Part shown: piece after piece, positions 16,182-24,762 of the stretch
Numbering within the stretch: the stretch's first letter is position 1
Layout: the number at the start of each line of letters is the position of its first letter
Assembly (NCBI GenBank): GCA_026389335.1
Contig: JAPLIB010000037.1
Location: 1-44,948, forward strand
DNA from: Cyanobacteriota bacterium
GTDB lineage: Bacteria; Cyanobacteriota; Cyanobacteriia; PCC-6307; Cyanobiaceae
DNA length: 44,948 nt
Direction of reading: 5' to 3'
Notes under the pieces: model-generated
What the model saw: the letters and a program-made list of their open reading frames with translations, nothing else
Told to the model about the DNA's origin: nothing
Databases searched by the model: none
Made by a program: the position numbers and the translations under genes

Positions 16182-17415
16182 GACCGGCTGTGGCCTGCTG
16201 CAGGGTGGCCGCAATGGCCGCCACGTTCTCCCAGGGCAGATCAAGGTCGCGGCGACCGAAGTGGCCATAGGCAGCCACGTCCTGGTAGAAGCGGCCACCC
16301 CGTTGCTGGGGCAGTTCCCGCAGGCCGAAGCTTTCGATGATCGCGCCGGGGCGCAGGTCGAAGTGCTCCTGCACCAGGGCGGTGAGGTCGGCGTTGTCGA
16401 TGCTGCCGGTGCCGAAGCTTTCCACCAGGATGCTGGTGGGCTTGGCCACGCCGATCGCATAGCTGAGCTGCACTTCCACCTTGCGGGCCAGGCCGGCGGC
16501 CACCAGCGCCTTGGCCACGTAGCGGGCGGCATAGGCGGCGGAGCGATCCACCTTGGTGGGATCCTTGCCGGAGAAAGCACCGCCGCCATGGCGGGCGTAG
16601 CCGCCGTAGGTGTCCACGATGATCTTGCGGCCGGTGAGGCCCGCATCTCCCTGGGGACCGCCCACGACGAACTTGCCGGTGGGATTGACCAGGAAGCGGG
16701 TGGTCTCGCGATCGGGTTGGAGGTTGAGATCGGCGGTGGAGGGTTCCACCACGTGGCTCCAGAGGTCCGCGGCGATTCGCTCTCTCAGTCCCTTTTCGTC
16801 GCTGATGCCGTCGATTTCAGCAGTGTGTTGGGTGGAGATCAGGATCGTGTCGATCGCCACCGGCAGATCGTTTTCGTAGACGACACTCACCTGGGTTTTG
16901 CCATCGGGCAGCAGGTAGGGAAGGCTGCCGTCGTGTCGCACCTGGGCCAGCCGCCGTGCCAGGCGGTGGGCCAGGCTGATCGGCAGGGGCATCAACTCCG
17001 GTGTTTCGTTGCAGGCGAAGCCGAACATGATGCCCTGGTCGCCGGCACCGATCTTGTCGAGGGGATCGCCTTCGTGGTCATCGGCCTCATCCACCCCCTG
17101 GGCAATGTCGGGAGACTGCTGGTCGAGGGCGATCAGCACGGCGCAACTGTGGCCATCGAAGCCGCCGGCCCGCGCACCGCTGTAGCCGATCTCTTCGATC
17201 ACACCCCGAACCAGGGTGTTGAAGTCGACCCGGGCGGTGGTGGTGACCTCTCCGGTGATCAGGCACAGGCCGGTGTTCACCACCGTTTCGCAGGCCACAC
17301 GGCTGGCGGGATCCTGGGCGAGCAGGGCGTCGAGCACGGCATCGCTCACCTGATCACAGATTTTGTCGGGATGGCCCTCTGTGACCGATTCCGAGGTGAA
17401 GACGTAACGGCTCAT
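16156..17415 (-). CDS. metK: S-adenosylmethionine synthase
   Basis: It makes S-adenosylmethionine from methionine and ATP. The 419 residues contain all family signatures: [11 protein letters not shown] (residues 12-22), [12 protein letters not shown] (123-134) and [19 protein letters not shown] (about 275-293). The length is normal for the cyanobacterial type. Its ATG overlaps the HAD hydrolase stop (ATGA) and its end overlaps the FGGY kinase, so it sits in the middle of a translationally coupled run that starts at rpsA. Confidence 0.98.
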   Translation of the reverse strand: MSRYVFTSESVTEGHPDKICDQVSDAVLDALLAQDPASRVACETVVNTGLCLITGEVTTTARVDFNTLVRGVIEEIGYSGARAGGFDGHSCAVLIALDQQSPDIAQGVDEADDHEGDPLDKIGAGDQGIMFGFACNETPELMPLPISLAHRLARRLAQVRHDGSLPYLLPDGKTQVSVVYENDLPVAIDTILISTQHTAEIDGISDEKGLRERIAADLWSHVVEPSTADLNLQPDRETTRFLVNPTGKFVVGGPQGDAGLTGRKIIVDTYGGYARHGGGAFSGKDPTKVDRSAAYAARYVAKALVAAGLARKVEVQLSYAIGVAKPTSILVESFGTGSIDNADLTALVQEHFDLRPGAIIESFGLRELPQQRGGRFYQDVAAYGHFGRRDLDLPWENVAAIAATLQQATAGRVATGAGA

Positions 17416-18365
17416 GCCTTGGCGCGATCTAAAACTGGCTTGAAGCCTATGGCGTCATGGGCTGGAGCCATCGTGCCCATGGACACGCCCTGGTCCGGGT
17501 GGCTGCCGCTGACAGTCAATTCGCTCCAGTGCTGCAGCTGGGGCACATCGGGATCCAGGGGCGGGGGCTTCCTCCAGCCGGCTCGATAGCCAAGGACCAC
17601 CGGCACCCCGGCGGTGCGGGCCATGCGCAGGTCGCTGTTGGCGTCGCCGATCAGGGCGCAGTGTCCAGCTGCGATACCCAATTCCCGGCAGACACCGTGG
17701 ACGGCATCGGGATGGGGCTTGCAGGGCCGGTGTTCAGCACTCCAGATCGCCTGGAAGTGACGTTGGAAACCATGGATCGCCAGAAAGTCGTGGATCCCCT
17801 CTTCGTGATCGTTGCTGATCACAGCGCAGCGCAGACCGGCGGTGCTGAAACGCTCCAGCAGGTCGGCGAGCCCATCGGTGGCCTGCGGGCGGTGCTGGCT
17901 GCCCTGGCCGTGGAGGGCATCGGTGCGGGCAAACACGTCTTCACTGATGGCCAGTGCCTCTGGCCAGCCCAGCCCCACCATGGCGAAGGCGGTGGCGGTG
18001 GCGATCAGATTGTGCCCGCGGGAGGCCACAGCCGTGATGCTGGCCGGATGGATGCCGGCGGGCGTGAGGCCGTAGGCGCGGCGCAATAGATCTTCCAACG
18101 CCTCGCGGCGTTGCTGTTGTCCCTGGGGATCGAGGGCCTCAAGACAATGAAAAACCCTTGCCGTGGCAAGGGCTTCGAGCATCGGCTCGCTGTGGCTCAT
18201 GGTGCCGTCCTTGTCGAACAGGACGGCTTTGATTTCGGCGGGCGCAACTCCCGCAGGCTCAGCACCTGAAGCCACGAGGGTTGCGGGGCCTGAGCCTGCA
18301 GCCGCAGGTTCGGGGCCGGCATGCCAGGCCCTGAGGGGCTCTCCACCCAGGTTGAGATGGACCAT
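17412..18365 (-). CDS. HAD-superfamily hydrolase (phosphatase)
   Basis: The 317-aa product has HAD motif [19 protein letters not shown], motif [14 protein letters not shown] and a motif III/IV region [12 protein letters not shown] followed by [17 protein letters not shown]. The nucleophile is the first Asp of DKDGT. These features fit a soluble phosphatase with a C1 cap; the substrate is unknown. The start at 18365 ([17 protein letters not shown]) is preferred over a TTG at 18392 that would overlap the rpsA stop. An Ala/Gly-rich N-terminus of about 45 residues precedes the fold. A terminator-like hairpin lies inside the gene at 18150-18172. The 3' end overlaps metK by 4 bp. Confidence 0.88.
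   Translation of the reverse strand: MVHLNLGGEPLRAWHAGPEPAAAGSGPATLVASGAEPAGVAPAEIKAVLFDKDGTMSHSEPMLEALATARVFHCLEALDPQGQQQRREALEDLLRRAYGLTPAGIHPASITAVASRGHNLIATATAFAMVGLGWPEALAISEDVFARTDALHGQGSQHRPQATDGLADLLERFSTAGLRCAVISNDHEEGIHDFLAIHGFQRHFQAIWSAEHRPCKPHPDAVHGVCRELGIAAGHCALIGDANSDLRMARTAGVPVVLGYRAGWRKPPPLDPDVPQLQHWSELTVSGSHPDQGVSMGTMAPAHDAIGFKPVLDRAKA
18150..18172 (-). terminator. Terminator-like hairpin inside the HAD gene
   Basis: On the minus strand CCCTTGCC and GGCAAGGG form a perfect 8-bp stem with a very short loop, followed by TTTTT. It lies about 220 bp after the rpsA stop but within the coding region of the HAD hydrolase. It could end a fraction of rpsA transcripts before metK. Confidence 0.5.
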
Positions 18366-18388
18366 GGTGGCTGAGCCCCTTGGCGAGA

Positions 18389-19453
18389 TCAATCGAGGCT
18401 GACGCCCATCGGTTCGCCATCTTCGGCCTGCTCCAGCAGCATCTGCTTGTAGCGGGCGGCCATTTCCTCGGCCTTGTCAAACACCTTCTGGGGATCGGTG
18501 AGCATGTCGCCCGGCTCGGGCTCAAGCGCTTTGGTGGAGAGGGAAATTCGGCCCCGTTCGGCATCGAGATCGATGATCATCACCTTCATCTGATCGTTGA
18601 CGTTGAGCACCGTGTGCGGTGTCTCGATGTGCTCGTGGCTGATTTCGGAGATGTGCAGCAGGCCGCTGACGCCGCCGATGTCGATGAAGGCGCCATAGGG
18701 CTTGATGCCACGCACGGTGCCGAGCACCACTTCGCCCACTTCGAGGCGATTCATCTTGCGCTCCACCAGGGCGCGGCGATGGCTGAGCACCAGACGGTTG
18801 CGCTCCTCATCCACCTCCAGGAACTTGAGGGGCAGGAAATCGGCCACCAGCTCTTCCTTGGCCTTGCGGGTGCTGATGTGGCTGCCGGGGATGAAGCCCC
18901 GCAGGCCTTCCACCCGCACCAGGGCGCCACCGCGGTTGGTGGCGAACACTTCGCTGTAGATGGTGGCGTCTTCCTTCTGAAGCTGACGCACCCGCTCCCA
19001 GGCCCGCTGGTATTCGATGCGGCGCACCGACAGGGTGAGCTGGCCGTCTTCGTTCTCCTCGCTGAGGATGAAGAACTCACGCACCTCGCCGGGCTCAAGC
19101 ACGTCGGAGAGGTGCTCAACCCGGTTGATCGACACCTCCTGCAGCGGCATGAAGGCAGCGGTTTTGGCGCCGATGTCGATCATGGCGCCCTTGGATTCAA
19201 GGGCAAACACGGTGCCGTTGACGACGTCGCCTGGCTTGAAGTTGTAGTCGTACTTGCTCAGCAGGGCCGCGAAATCGTCGATCGTGAAGCCCACCCCGTC
19301 GCCATCACGGGCGGCCACCCGGCTGCTCGAATCATCGGCGGAGGGCACATCTTCCGGAATGGCGAGATCCAGGGAGGCGTCTTCCTCCTGCAGATCGGCA
19401 ACCACCACGTCGGTGGTGAGGGTTTCGCGTTCGGAAGAAGGGGTCACGGTCAT
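18389..19453 (-). CDS. rpsA: 30S ribosomal protein S1 (cyanobacterial three-domain form)
   Basis: The 354-aa product contains three S1 RNA-binding domains. The first is at about residues 75-145 (FKPGDVVNGTVFALESKGAM), the second at about 160-230 (SEVFATNRGGALVRVEGLRG). The third is at about 245-320 (EVVLGTVRGIKPYGAFIDIG, VSGLLHISEISHEHI). Cyanobacteria and plastids have this short S1, whereas enterobacterial S1 has six domains. It binds mRNA leaders on the 30S subunit. The start at 19453 (MTVTPSSERETL) was chosen because the longer frame adds an Arg/Cys-rich shadow. It heads the minus-strand run rpsA-HAD-metK-kinase. Confidence 0.97.
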   Translation of the reverse strand: MTVTPSSERETLTTDVVVADLQEEDASLDLAIPEDVPSADDSSSRVAARDGDGVGFTIDDFAALLSKYDYNFKPGDVVNGTVFALESKGAMIDIGAKTAAFMPLQEVSINRVEHLSDVLEPGEVREFFILSEENEDGQLTLSVRRIEYQRAWERVRQLQKEDATIYSEVFATNRGGALVRVEGLRGFIPGSHISTRKAKEELVADFLPLKFLEVDEERNRLVLSHRRALVERKMNRLEVGEVVLGTVRGIKPYGAFIDIGGVSGLLHISEISHEHIETPHTVLNVNDQMKVMIIDLDAERGRISLSTKALEPEPGDMLTDPQKVFDKAEEMAARYKQMLLEQAEDGEPMGVSLD

Positions 19454-19659
19454 GGAGCTGGGGCGGTCTGCCCAGAGGCAGTGCGAAGGAAGGTGCCTCT
19501 CTGCCCGCCAGCAGCGGAGGCGCAATCTCAAACTCTATCAACTGGCCCGCCGTGGATCAACAGCCATGGGGGATCGGAGCCGCTCCGGGCTGTGATGGCC
19601 AGGGAGGCTGCTGGGGCGACAGCCCAGGGACCAACGGTTCAGGAACCGAGTCCGAGGGC

Positions 19660-20160
19660 TCAGCCCACGATGGCCAACCGGCCTTTGCCTTGGCTGGAGC
19701 GACCTTGGCTGGGGTGGCTGAGCCCCTCCAGGGTGGCCACGAAATCACTGACGCTCTGAAACTGGCGGTAGACCGAGGCGAAGCGCACGTAGGCCACTTC
19801 GCTCATGTCGCGCAACTGCTGCAATACGAGTTCGCCGATCTCACTGCTGGTGACCTCCCGGCCGTTGCGCTGTTGCAGGCCCAGTTCGATCTCGTCGACC
19901 ACCGCTTCGAGTTGGGCGGGTTCAAGACCGGTTTTTTCGCAGGCCCGCAGCAAGCCATGCAGCAGTTTGGCCCGATTGAAGGTTTCGCGGGTTCCGAGAC
20001 GCTTGATCACCGTGATCGGTACGGTTTCAACCCGTTCGTAGGTGGTGAAGCGAAAATCGCAGTTGAGGCATTCACGCCGCCGCCGCACGCTGCGACCACT
20101 ATATGCCGCCCGGGATTCGAGCACCCGGCTGTCGGTGTGTTGGCAGGTGGGACATTGCAT
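19660..20160 (-). CDS. nrdR: Transcriptional repressor NrdR
   Basis: The 166-aa product has an N-terminal zinc ribbon with Cys3, Cys6, Cys31 and Cys34 ([34 protein letters not shown]), then an ATP-cone domain (about residues 49-139; [39 protein letters not shown]). NrdR senses nucleotide levels and represses ribonucleotide reductase genes. The start at 20160 gives the standard N-terminus; a longer frame exists but adds unrelated residues. Its place between rpsA and the psbB-psbT operon is common in picocyanobacteria as far as I know. Confidence 0.97.
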   Translation of the reverse strand: MQCPTCQHTDSRVLESRAAYSGRSVRRRRECLNCDFRFTTYERVETVPITVIKRLGTRETFNRAKLLHGLLRACEKTGLEPAQLEAVVDEIELGLQQRNGREVTSSEIGELVLQQLRDMSEVAYVRFASVYRQFQSVSDFVATLEGLSHPSQGRSSQGKGRLAIVG

Positions 20161-20362
20161 CCCCGGAGTCGCTCCGTGTTCGGTTTTCGCAAGTGTAGAC
20201 AGACAACGACAGAAAGAAAAGGTTTGCTGCCATCCCGGGCTGTTTTGCTGATCGCTGAACCAGTGCAACCCTCAACGTTTGCTGTGTCCATTCGGCCAGC
20301 AGCAAGCGAAAAGGGCAGCGCTCCACAGCCAACCGGTCGGCCCCACAAGGCCGTTGTGCCAA

Positions 20363-20391
20363 CAAAAAACCCCCGCCTTAGCGAGGGTTTG
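20363..20391 (-). terminator. Intrinsic terminator of psbB-psbT
   Basis: The minus strand reads AACCCTCGC-TAAG-GCGGGGGTT followed by TTTT, a near-perfect stem with one mismatch and a 4-nt loop. It starts about 35 bp after the psbT stop. A second small hairpin (TGCCGTT/AACGGCA) sits between the stop and this terminator. Confidence 0.9.
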
Positions 20392-20425
20392 ATCAAAGCT
20401 TTGCCGTTAGGAACGGCAAGCTGGG

Positions 20426-20521
20426 TCACTTGCCGATCTTCGGGGGATCGCGGAAGGCGATGGCGAAGAACAGGGTGGAAATGGCCAGAGCCAGAATCAG
20501 GATGTAGGCGAAGCTCTCCAT
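20426..20521 (-). CDS. psbT: Photosystem II protein PsbT
   Basis: The 31-aa protein reads [20 protein letters not shown] and then [11 protein letters not shown]. It has one transmembrane helix and the classic PsbT N-terminus and charged tail. PsbT sits at the monomer interface of photosystem II and supports dimer stability and repair. It lies 36 bp after psbB, the conserved psbB-psbT order, and is followed by an intrinsic terminator. Confidence 0.97.
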   Translation of the reverse strand: MESFAYILILALAISTLFFAIAFRDPPKIGK

Positions 20522-20557
20522 GGGGAGTTCTCGGGAGAAGAGGGGTGGAGCCGGCGA

Positions 20558-22117
20558 TCAGCTGAGGGTGGAGCCAGCCGGAGGCACGTAGCCCTCGGGC
20601 AGGCGGCGGGTCGACCTGTCTCCCAGTTTCTGGAACAGACCAAACTCCACCTGTTCACCGAGATCAGGATCGATACCGGCGAAGACATCACGGTAGAGGG
20701 TGCGAGCACCGTGCCAGATGTGGCCGAAGAAGAAGAGCAGAGCGAAGCAGGCGTGGCCGAAGGTGAACCAGCCGCGGGGCGAGCTGCGGAAGACACCATC
20801 GGAGTGGTAGGTCTCGCGGTCGAACTCGAACCCTTCTCCCAGCTGGGCCTTACGGGCCAGGCGCTTGACGTCGGCCGGATCCGTGAAGGTCTGGCCGTTG
20901 AGAGCGCCGCCAAAGATGGTGGCTGTGACACCTTGCTGCTCGAAGGAGTACTTGGCCTCCGCTCGGCGGAAGGGAATGTCAGCGCGCACCACCCCTTCGT
21001 CGTCCTGGAGAACGATGGGGAAGTTCTCGAAGAAGTTGGGCAGGCGGCGCACCTGCAGGTCGTGGCCTTCTTTGTCGGTGAAGGAGATGTGACCAATCCA
21101 GCCGGTGGGCAGGCCATCACCATTCACCATCGGTCCGACCCGGAACAGACCACCTTTGGCCGGGCTGTTGCCGACGTAGTCGTAGAAGGCCAGTTTCTCA
21201 GGAATGGCCGACCAGGCCTGCTCCTTGGTGGCTCCGTTATCGATGGCGGTTTGCACGCGCCGATTGATTTCGGTTTTGAAGTAGCTCTGATCCCACTGAT
21301 AACGAGTGGGGCCGAACAGTTCAATGGGGGTTGCAGCAGCTCCGTACCACATGGTTCCAGCCACGATGAAGGCGGCGAAGAACACAGCTGCGATTGCGCT
21401 GGCCAGCACCGTTTCGATGTTCCCCATGCGCAGTGCCTTGTAGAGGCGCTCAGGGGGGCGGGTGGTGATGTGGAAGATGCCGGCAATGATGCCGACGATG
21501 CCCGCTGCAATGTGGTGGGCCACGATGCCCCCGGGATTGAAGGGGTTGAAGCCCTCCGGCCCCCAGGCGGGTTGAACAGCCTCAATGTGGCCATTCAGCC
21601 CATAGGCATCAGTGACCCACATCCCCGGTCCAAACACCCCGGTGAGGTGGAAGGCGCCGAAGCCGAAGCAGCCGAGACCGGCGAGCAGCAGGTGGATCCC
21701 GAAGATTTTGGGGAGGTCGAGGGCAGGTTCGCCGGTGCGAGGGTCCTGCCAGATTTCGAGATCCCAGTAGGTCCAGTGCCAGATGGCGGCAAGGAACAAC
21801 AGGCCACTGAAAATGATGTGGGCGGCAGCAACGCCTTCAAAGCTCCAGAAGCCGGGGTCGACACCGGTTGCTCCGGTGATGCTCCAGCCACCCCAGCTGT
21901 CAGTTACTCCCAGGCGGGCCATGAAGGGCATGACGAACATGCCCTGGCGCCACATGGGGTTCAGCACCGGGTCGGAGGGATCGAAAATGGCGAGCTCATA
22001 GAGCGCCATGGAGCCGGCCCAGCCGGCGACCAGGGCGGTGTGCATGAGGTGCACGGCGAGCAAGCGGCCCGGGTCGTTGATGACGACCGTGTGCACCCTG
22101 TACCAGGGCAATCCCAT
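20558..22117 (-). CDS. psbB: Photosystem II CP47 chlorophyll apoprotein
   Basis: The 519-aa product begins [19 protein letters not shown], the invariant CP47 N-terminus. Six membrane helices are evident, with the paired His residues that bind chlorophyll (for example [47 protein letters not shown]). A large lumenal loop follows around residues 270-440. CP47 is the inner antenna next to the D2 protein. It is divergent from the ferredoxin gene at 22275 across a 157-bp promoter gap and co-transcribed with psbT. The C-terminus PPAGSTLS is normal for picocyanobacteria. Confidence 0.99.
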   Translation of the reverse strand: MGLPWYRVHTVVINDPGRLLAVHLMHTALVAGWAGSMALYELAIFDPSDPVLNPMWRQGMFVMPFMARLGVTDSWGGWSITGATGVDPGFWSFEGVAAAHIIFSGLLFLAAIWHWTYWDLEIWQDPRTGEPALDLPKIFGIHLLLAGLGCFGFGAFHLTGVFGPGMWVTDAYGLNGHIEAVQPAWGPEGFNPFNPGGIVAHHIAAGIVGIIAGIFHITTRPPERLYKALRMGNIETVLASAIAAVFFAAFIVAGTMWYGAAATPIELFGPTRYQWDQSYFKTEINRRVQTAIDNGATKEQAWSAIPEKLAFYDYVGNSPAKGGLFRVGPMVNGDGLPTGWIGHISFTDKEGHDLQVRRLPNFFENFPIVLQDDEGVVRADIPFRRAEAKYSFEQQGVTATIFGGALNGQTFTDPADVKRLARKAQLGEGFEFDRETYHSDGVFRSSPRGWFTFGHACFALLFFFGHIWHGARTLYRDVFAGIDPDLGEQVEFGLFQKLGDRSTRRLPEGYVPPAGSTLS

Positions 22118-22274
22118 GGGGGGTCAGATCTGGGTTGGGTTTGGCGATCGGCCAGGCCGATCCGTCTGGCGATGGTAGAGGGTGCGGATGGCCGCACGGG
22201 GCACCAGGTAACGGACCGCAACCGCAGGCGTGCAGCGACGGTTTCAAAATGGGGGTTCCCGACCTAGCTGCGCC

Positions 22275-22754
22275 ATGCCTGTGATCCGATTCGTGCGTGA
22301 GGGCCGGGATGTGGAGTGCTACCCCGGCGAAAACCTGCGCGAGGTGGCTCTGCGCGAAGGCATTGAGCTCTATGGCCTCAAGGGAAAACTGGGCAACTGT
22401 GGCGGTTGCGGGCAGTGCATCACCTGCTTTGTCGATGTGGAGGGCGCCAGCGATGCCGCCCTCACGCCGCCCACGGCTGTGGAGGTGCAGAAGCTCAGGC
22501 GCCGTCCCCAGGACTGGCGCCTGGCCTGCCAGGCCCTGGTCCAGCAGTCCCTGGCCGTGGTCACCAGGCCCCAGGGGGGCCTGGCTGATCGGGATGCGTT
22601 GCTAGCGGAAGCCCTGTCCAGGCCCCTGCCCCCTGGCCCGCTGGCCTGGCCGACTCCGGTGGAAACGGAGCCGGCGGACCCTGAAACGGGCACTGAAGTT
22701 GACGGAACCACAACGAGCGATGAAGCGAACGCCGAAGCCCCTCAGGGGCGGTGA
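22275..22754 (+). CDS. [2Fe-2S] ferredoxin-like protein with long C-terminal tail
   Basis: The product is 159 aa from ATG at 22275. The first ~90 residues are a plant-type ferredoxin fold, with the cluster Cys set read as LGNCGGCGQCITCFVDV plus a distal Cys in DWRLACQAL. The last ~60 residues are Pro/Glu/Thr-rich and probably disordered. Ferredoxins of this kind in cyanobacteria lie between psbB and psbM; the electron partner is unclear. It is followed after 27 bp by psbM and likely shares its transcript. Confidence 0.9.
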   Translation: MPVIRFVREGRDVECYPGENLREVALREGIELYGLKGKLGNCGGCGQCITCFVDVEGASDAALTPPTAVEVQKLRRRPQDWRLACQALVQQSLAVVTRPQGGLADRDALLAEALSRPLPPGPLAWPTPVETEPADPETGTEVDGTTTSDEANAEAPQGR

Positions 22755-22781
22755 TACGTTCTCAGTATCTTTCCGACAGCC

Positions 22782-22889
22782 ATGGAAACCAACGACCTCG
22801 GCTTCGTAGCCAGCCTGCTGTTCGTCCTGGTTCCAGCGGTGTTTCTGATCATCCTCTACATCCAGACCAGCAGCCGCCAGGGGGGCTAA
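22782..22889 (+). CDS. psbM: Photosystem II protein PsbM
   Basis: The 35-aa protein has N-terminus [20 protein letters not shown] and tail [11 protein letters not shown]. It has one transmembrane helix and the family N-terminal E-x-N-D-L/x-x motif. PsbM lies at the photosystem II dimer interface. It is preceded by the ferredoxin gene on the same strand, a conserved neighbour. Confidence 0.96.
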   Translation: METNDLGFVASLLFVLVPAVFLIILYIQTSSRQGG

Positions 22890-23339
22890 TTCACCCCGGG
22901 AGGGTCGCTGAGCCTTGATCGGCCAAATACCTTGCCTCGGGCCCAGCCAATTGGGGCTTGCCTGAGGCGTTGGTCTGTCAGTACTGATCTGGCAGGGCTG
23001 TTCAGGTAGCTCGGGTGATGAATCCTTCAGGGCTGACTACCGCTTCAGTCTTGATGACTCAAGAAACGCCCTGGGGCCAATCCCATGCCCGTGCCTTGCT
23101 CTGAATCGGGCTGGGCTGACCAAGGTGGGCGATGTGCCCTGGAGCGTTGCGGAGCCTGCTGGGTCATCAAGTCTGTTCTTGATCAGCTCCTGGGCAAGCG
23201 CTATCAGCCCAGTTCTGGACCTCGCTCCGCGTCGCCTGGTCTGGCCGTTGTTCCCCTGCCCTGCAGGCTCGGCCGCCAACCCCGGTTGAACCTGCAGGAC
23301 GATGCAGCCGTCAACCAGGATCCGTTGCGGTGTCTGGCT
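22890..23339. other. Gap between psbM and universal stress protein gene
   Basis: About 450 bp lie between the convergent ends of psbM and the Usp gene. No reading frame with a recognisable product and no clear intrinsic terminator were seen. Confidence 0.5.
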
Positions 23340-24188
23340 TCAGCGGCGGCCTTCCGGCTCTCGCACCAGCAGCACCGGCGCCGGTGCATGCACTCGGATG
23401 TAGTCGCTGACGGAGCTGCCCAGCAGGCGATCCAGATCCACCAGGGCCTTGGCCACCAGTGGTCTGCGGTCCTGGGAGGCGATCACCAGCAGATCGGCCT
23501 TGAGCTCCTCGGCTATCTGACAGACGGTGCGGCTGATGTCGCCGGTGCGATGAACCGGTTTCATCTCCACTCCCAGCGCCCTGGCCTGCTGCACCGCTTT
23601 GCCCAGCACCTCATCGGCGGGGCTCCTGCCGCCGCGGGAAGGGGTGATGTCCTGGCGGGTGACATGCACGCCGACGAGGCTGCCGCCGGGAATGCCGCTG
23701 ACCAGCTCACAGGCGAGGCGAATGGCATCATCGCCGACGCCCGTGCCATCGACCGTGACCATGACCCGATTGATCGCCCGCACGTAGAGGTCGTCGCGAA
23801 CCAGCAGCATCGGCCGGGTTGAGAGCTGAAAAACGTACTGGCTGGCGCTGTTGGCCAGGATCGATTGCAGTCGCCCCAGGCCCCTGGATCCCATCACGAT
23901 CAGGTCGGCGTCGATTTCCTCGGCCACCAACAGCACGGTCTGCTTGGTGTCGCCCTGGCGCACGATGGTGGTGACCTCGGCGGCGGTGAGGCCGAGGCGC
24001 TGAATGGCTTCACTCACCATGGCTTCACTGCGGTCGCGGTGCTCCTGGAGGTTGCTGCCACCCTGTTCTGGGATGACATGGAGCAGGTTGATGCGGGCCT
24101 GACGGCAGGGGGGAATCTCCCGCAACATGCGGACCATCTCTTCCACCTGGCCTTTACCGGAATTGGCGATCAGAAGATTGCGGAACAC
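23340..24188 (-). CDS. Tandem universal stress protein (two UspA domains)
   Basis: The 282-aa product from GTG at 24188 starts FRNLLIANSGKGQVEEM. Two Usp domains follow. Domain 1 (about 1-135) has an ATP-binding-type motif GSRGLGRLQSILANSASQYV. Domain 2 (about 145-275) has VMVTVDGTGVGDDAI and a matching C-terminal half SSVSDYIRVHAPAPVLLVREP. Double-domain Usp proteins bind nucleotides and respond to energy or redox stress. The first domain keeps the G-x2-G-x9-G(S/N)-like loop better than the second. It is divergent from the thioesterase gene; upstream residues in the same frame look like antisense shadow. Confidence 0.9.
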   Translation of the reverse strand: MFRNLLIANSGKGQVEEMVRMLREIPPCRQARINLLHVIPEQGGSNLQEHRDRSEAMVSEAIQRLGLTAAEVTTIVRQGDTKQTVLLVAEEIDADLIVMGSRGLGRLQSILANSASQYVFQLSTRPMLLVRDDLYVRAINRVMVTVDGTGVGDDAIRLACELVSGIPGGSLVGVHVTRQDITPSRGGRSPADEVLGKAVQQARALGVEMKPVHRTGDISRTVCQIAEELKADLLVIASQDRRPLVAKALVDLDRLLGSSVSDYIRVHAPAPVLLVREPEGRR

Positions 24189-24260
24189 GGAATGCTTAGA
24201 GGCTGAAGGGCAGCCTATGGCTGATTGGCGGCCAGGATCCCCAAGAGCCGCAACACCGTG

Positions 24261-24731
24261 ATGCAGTCGCCCCCAGCTGTCGCCTTCGCCAGGGAACCGG
24301 GCCAGGGGTGGTGCCTGCACCGGCGGGTGTTGCCCCAGCACACCGACCATGCCGGCGTGATGTGGCACGGGGCCTATGTGGGCTGGCTGGAGGAGGCGCG
24401 CATCGATGCGCTTGGGGCCGTGGGGCTGCCCTACAGCGAGCTGTCGGCCCGTGGCCTGGAGCTGCCCGTCGTGTCGCTGGCAATTGATTACCGACAGGCC
24501 CTGCTTCATGGGGATACGGTGGAATTGCGCAGCTTGGTGCTGCCGCGCCAGGGGGTGAAGTTGCCCTGGCAAACCAGGCTGTTTGGCCCAGGGGGCGCGC
24601 TGGCCGCCACGACCCGGGTGGAGCTGGTGCTGTTGGATCTCTCCGCCGGCCCCGCCCGGCGCCGGTTGCTGCGCCGTTGGCCAGAAGACCTGGAACGGGC
24701 CGTGACGGAGCTGACACAAGGGCCGCCTTGA
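24261..24731 (+). CDS. Hotdog-fold acyl-CoA thioesterase (4HBT family)
   Basis: The 156-aa protein has the 4-hydroxybenzoyl-CoA thioesterase signature HTDHAGVMWHGAYVGWLEEARI, where Asp is the catalytic residue, then ALLHGDTVELRSLV and a C-terminal beta region. Cyanobacterial members include 1,4-dihydroxy-2-naphthoyl-CoA hydrolase of phylloquinone synthesis, so that is one possibility. ATG 24261 is chosen; an in-frame upstream ATG at 24225 would add 12 residues. It is followed after 31 bp by dprA on the same strand. Confidence 0.85.
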   Translation: MQSPPAVAFAREPGQGWCLHRRVLPQHTDHAGVMWHGAYVGWLEEARIDALGAVGLPYSELSARGLELPVVSLAIDYRQALLHGDTVELRSLVLPRQGVKLPWQTRLFGPGGALAATTRVELVLLDLSAGPARRRLLRRWPEDLERAVTELTQGPP

Positions 24732-24762
24732 TAGTACATTTGAACCATTGCGAGTGGTCGTG

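Noticed and set aside
16182..16646. N-terminal extension of the FGGY kinase
   Set aside because: It overlaps metK out of frame and is Pro/Ala/Arg-rich; the kinase fold begins right after the GTG at 16181.
16102..17589. Plus-strand open frame of nearly 500 codons opposite metK
   Set aside because: The minus strand encodes a full-length, motif-complete S-adenosylmethionine synthase here; the plus frame is a mirror of it.
18380..19759. Plus-strand open frame opposite rpsA
   Set aside because: Ribosomal protein S1 with three domains is read on the minus strand; the plus-frame peptide is low-complexity.
20711..22267. Plus-strand open frame of over 500 codons opposite psbB
   Set aside because: CP47 is unmistakable on the minus strand.
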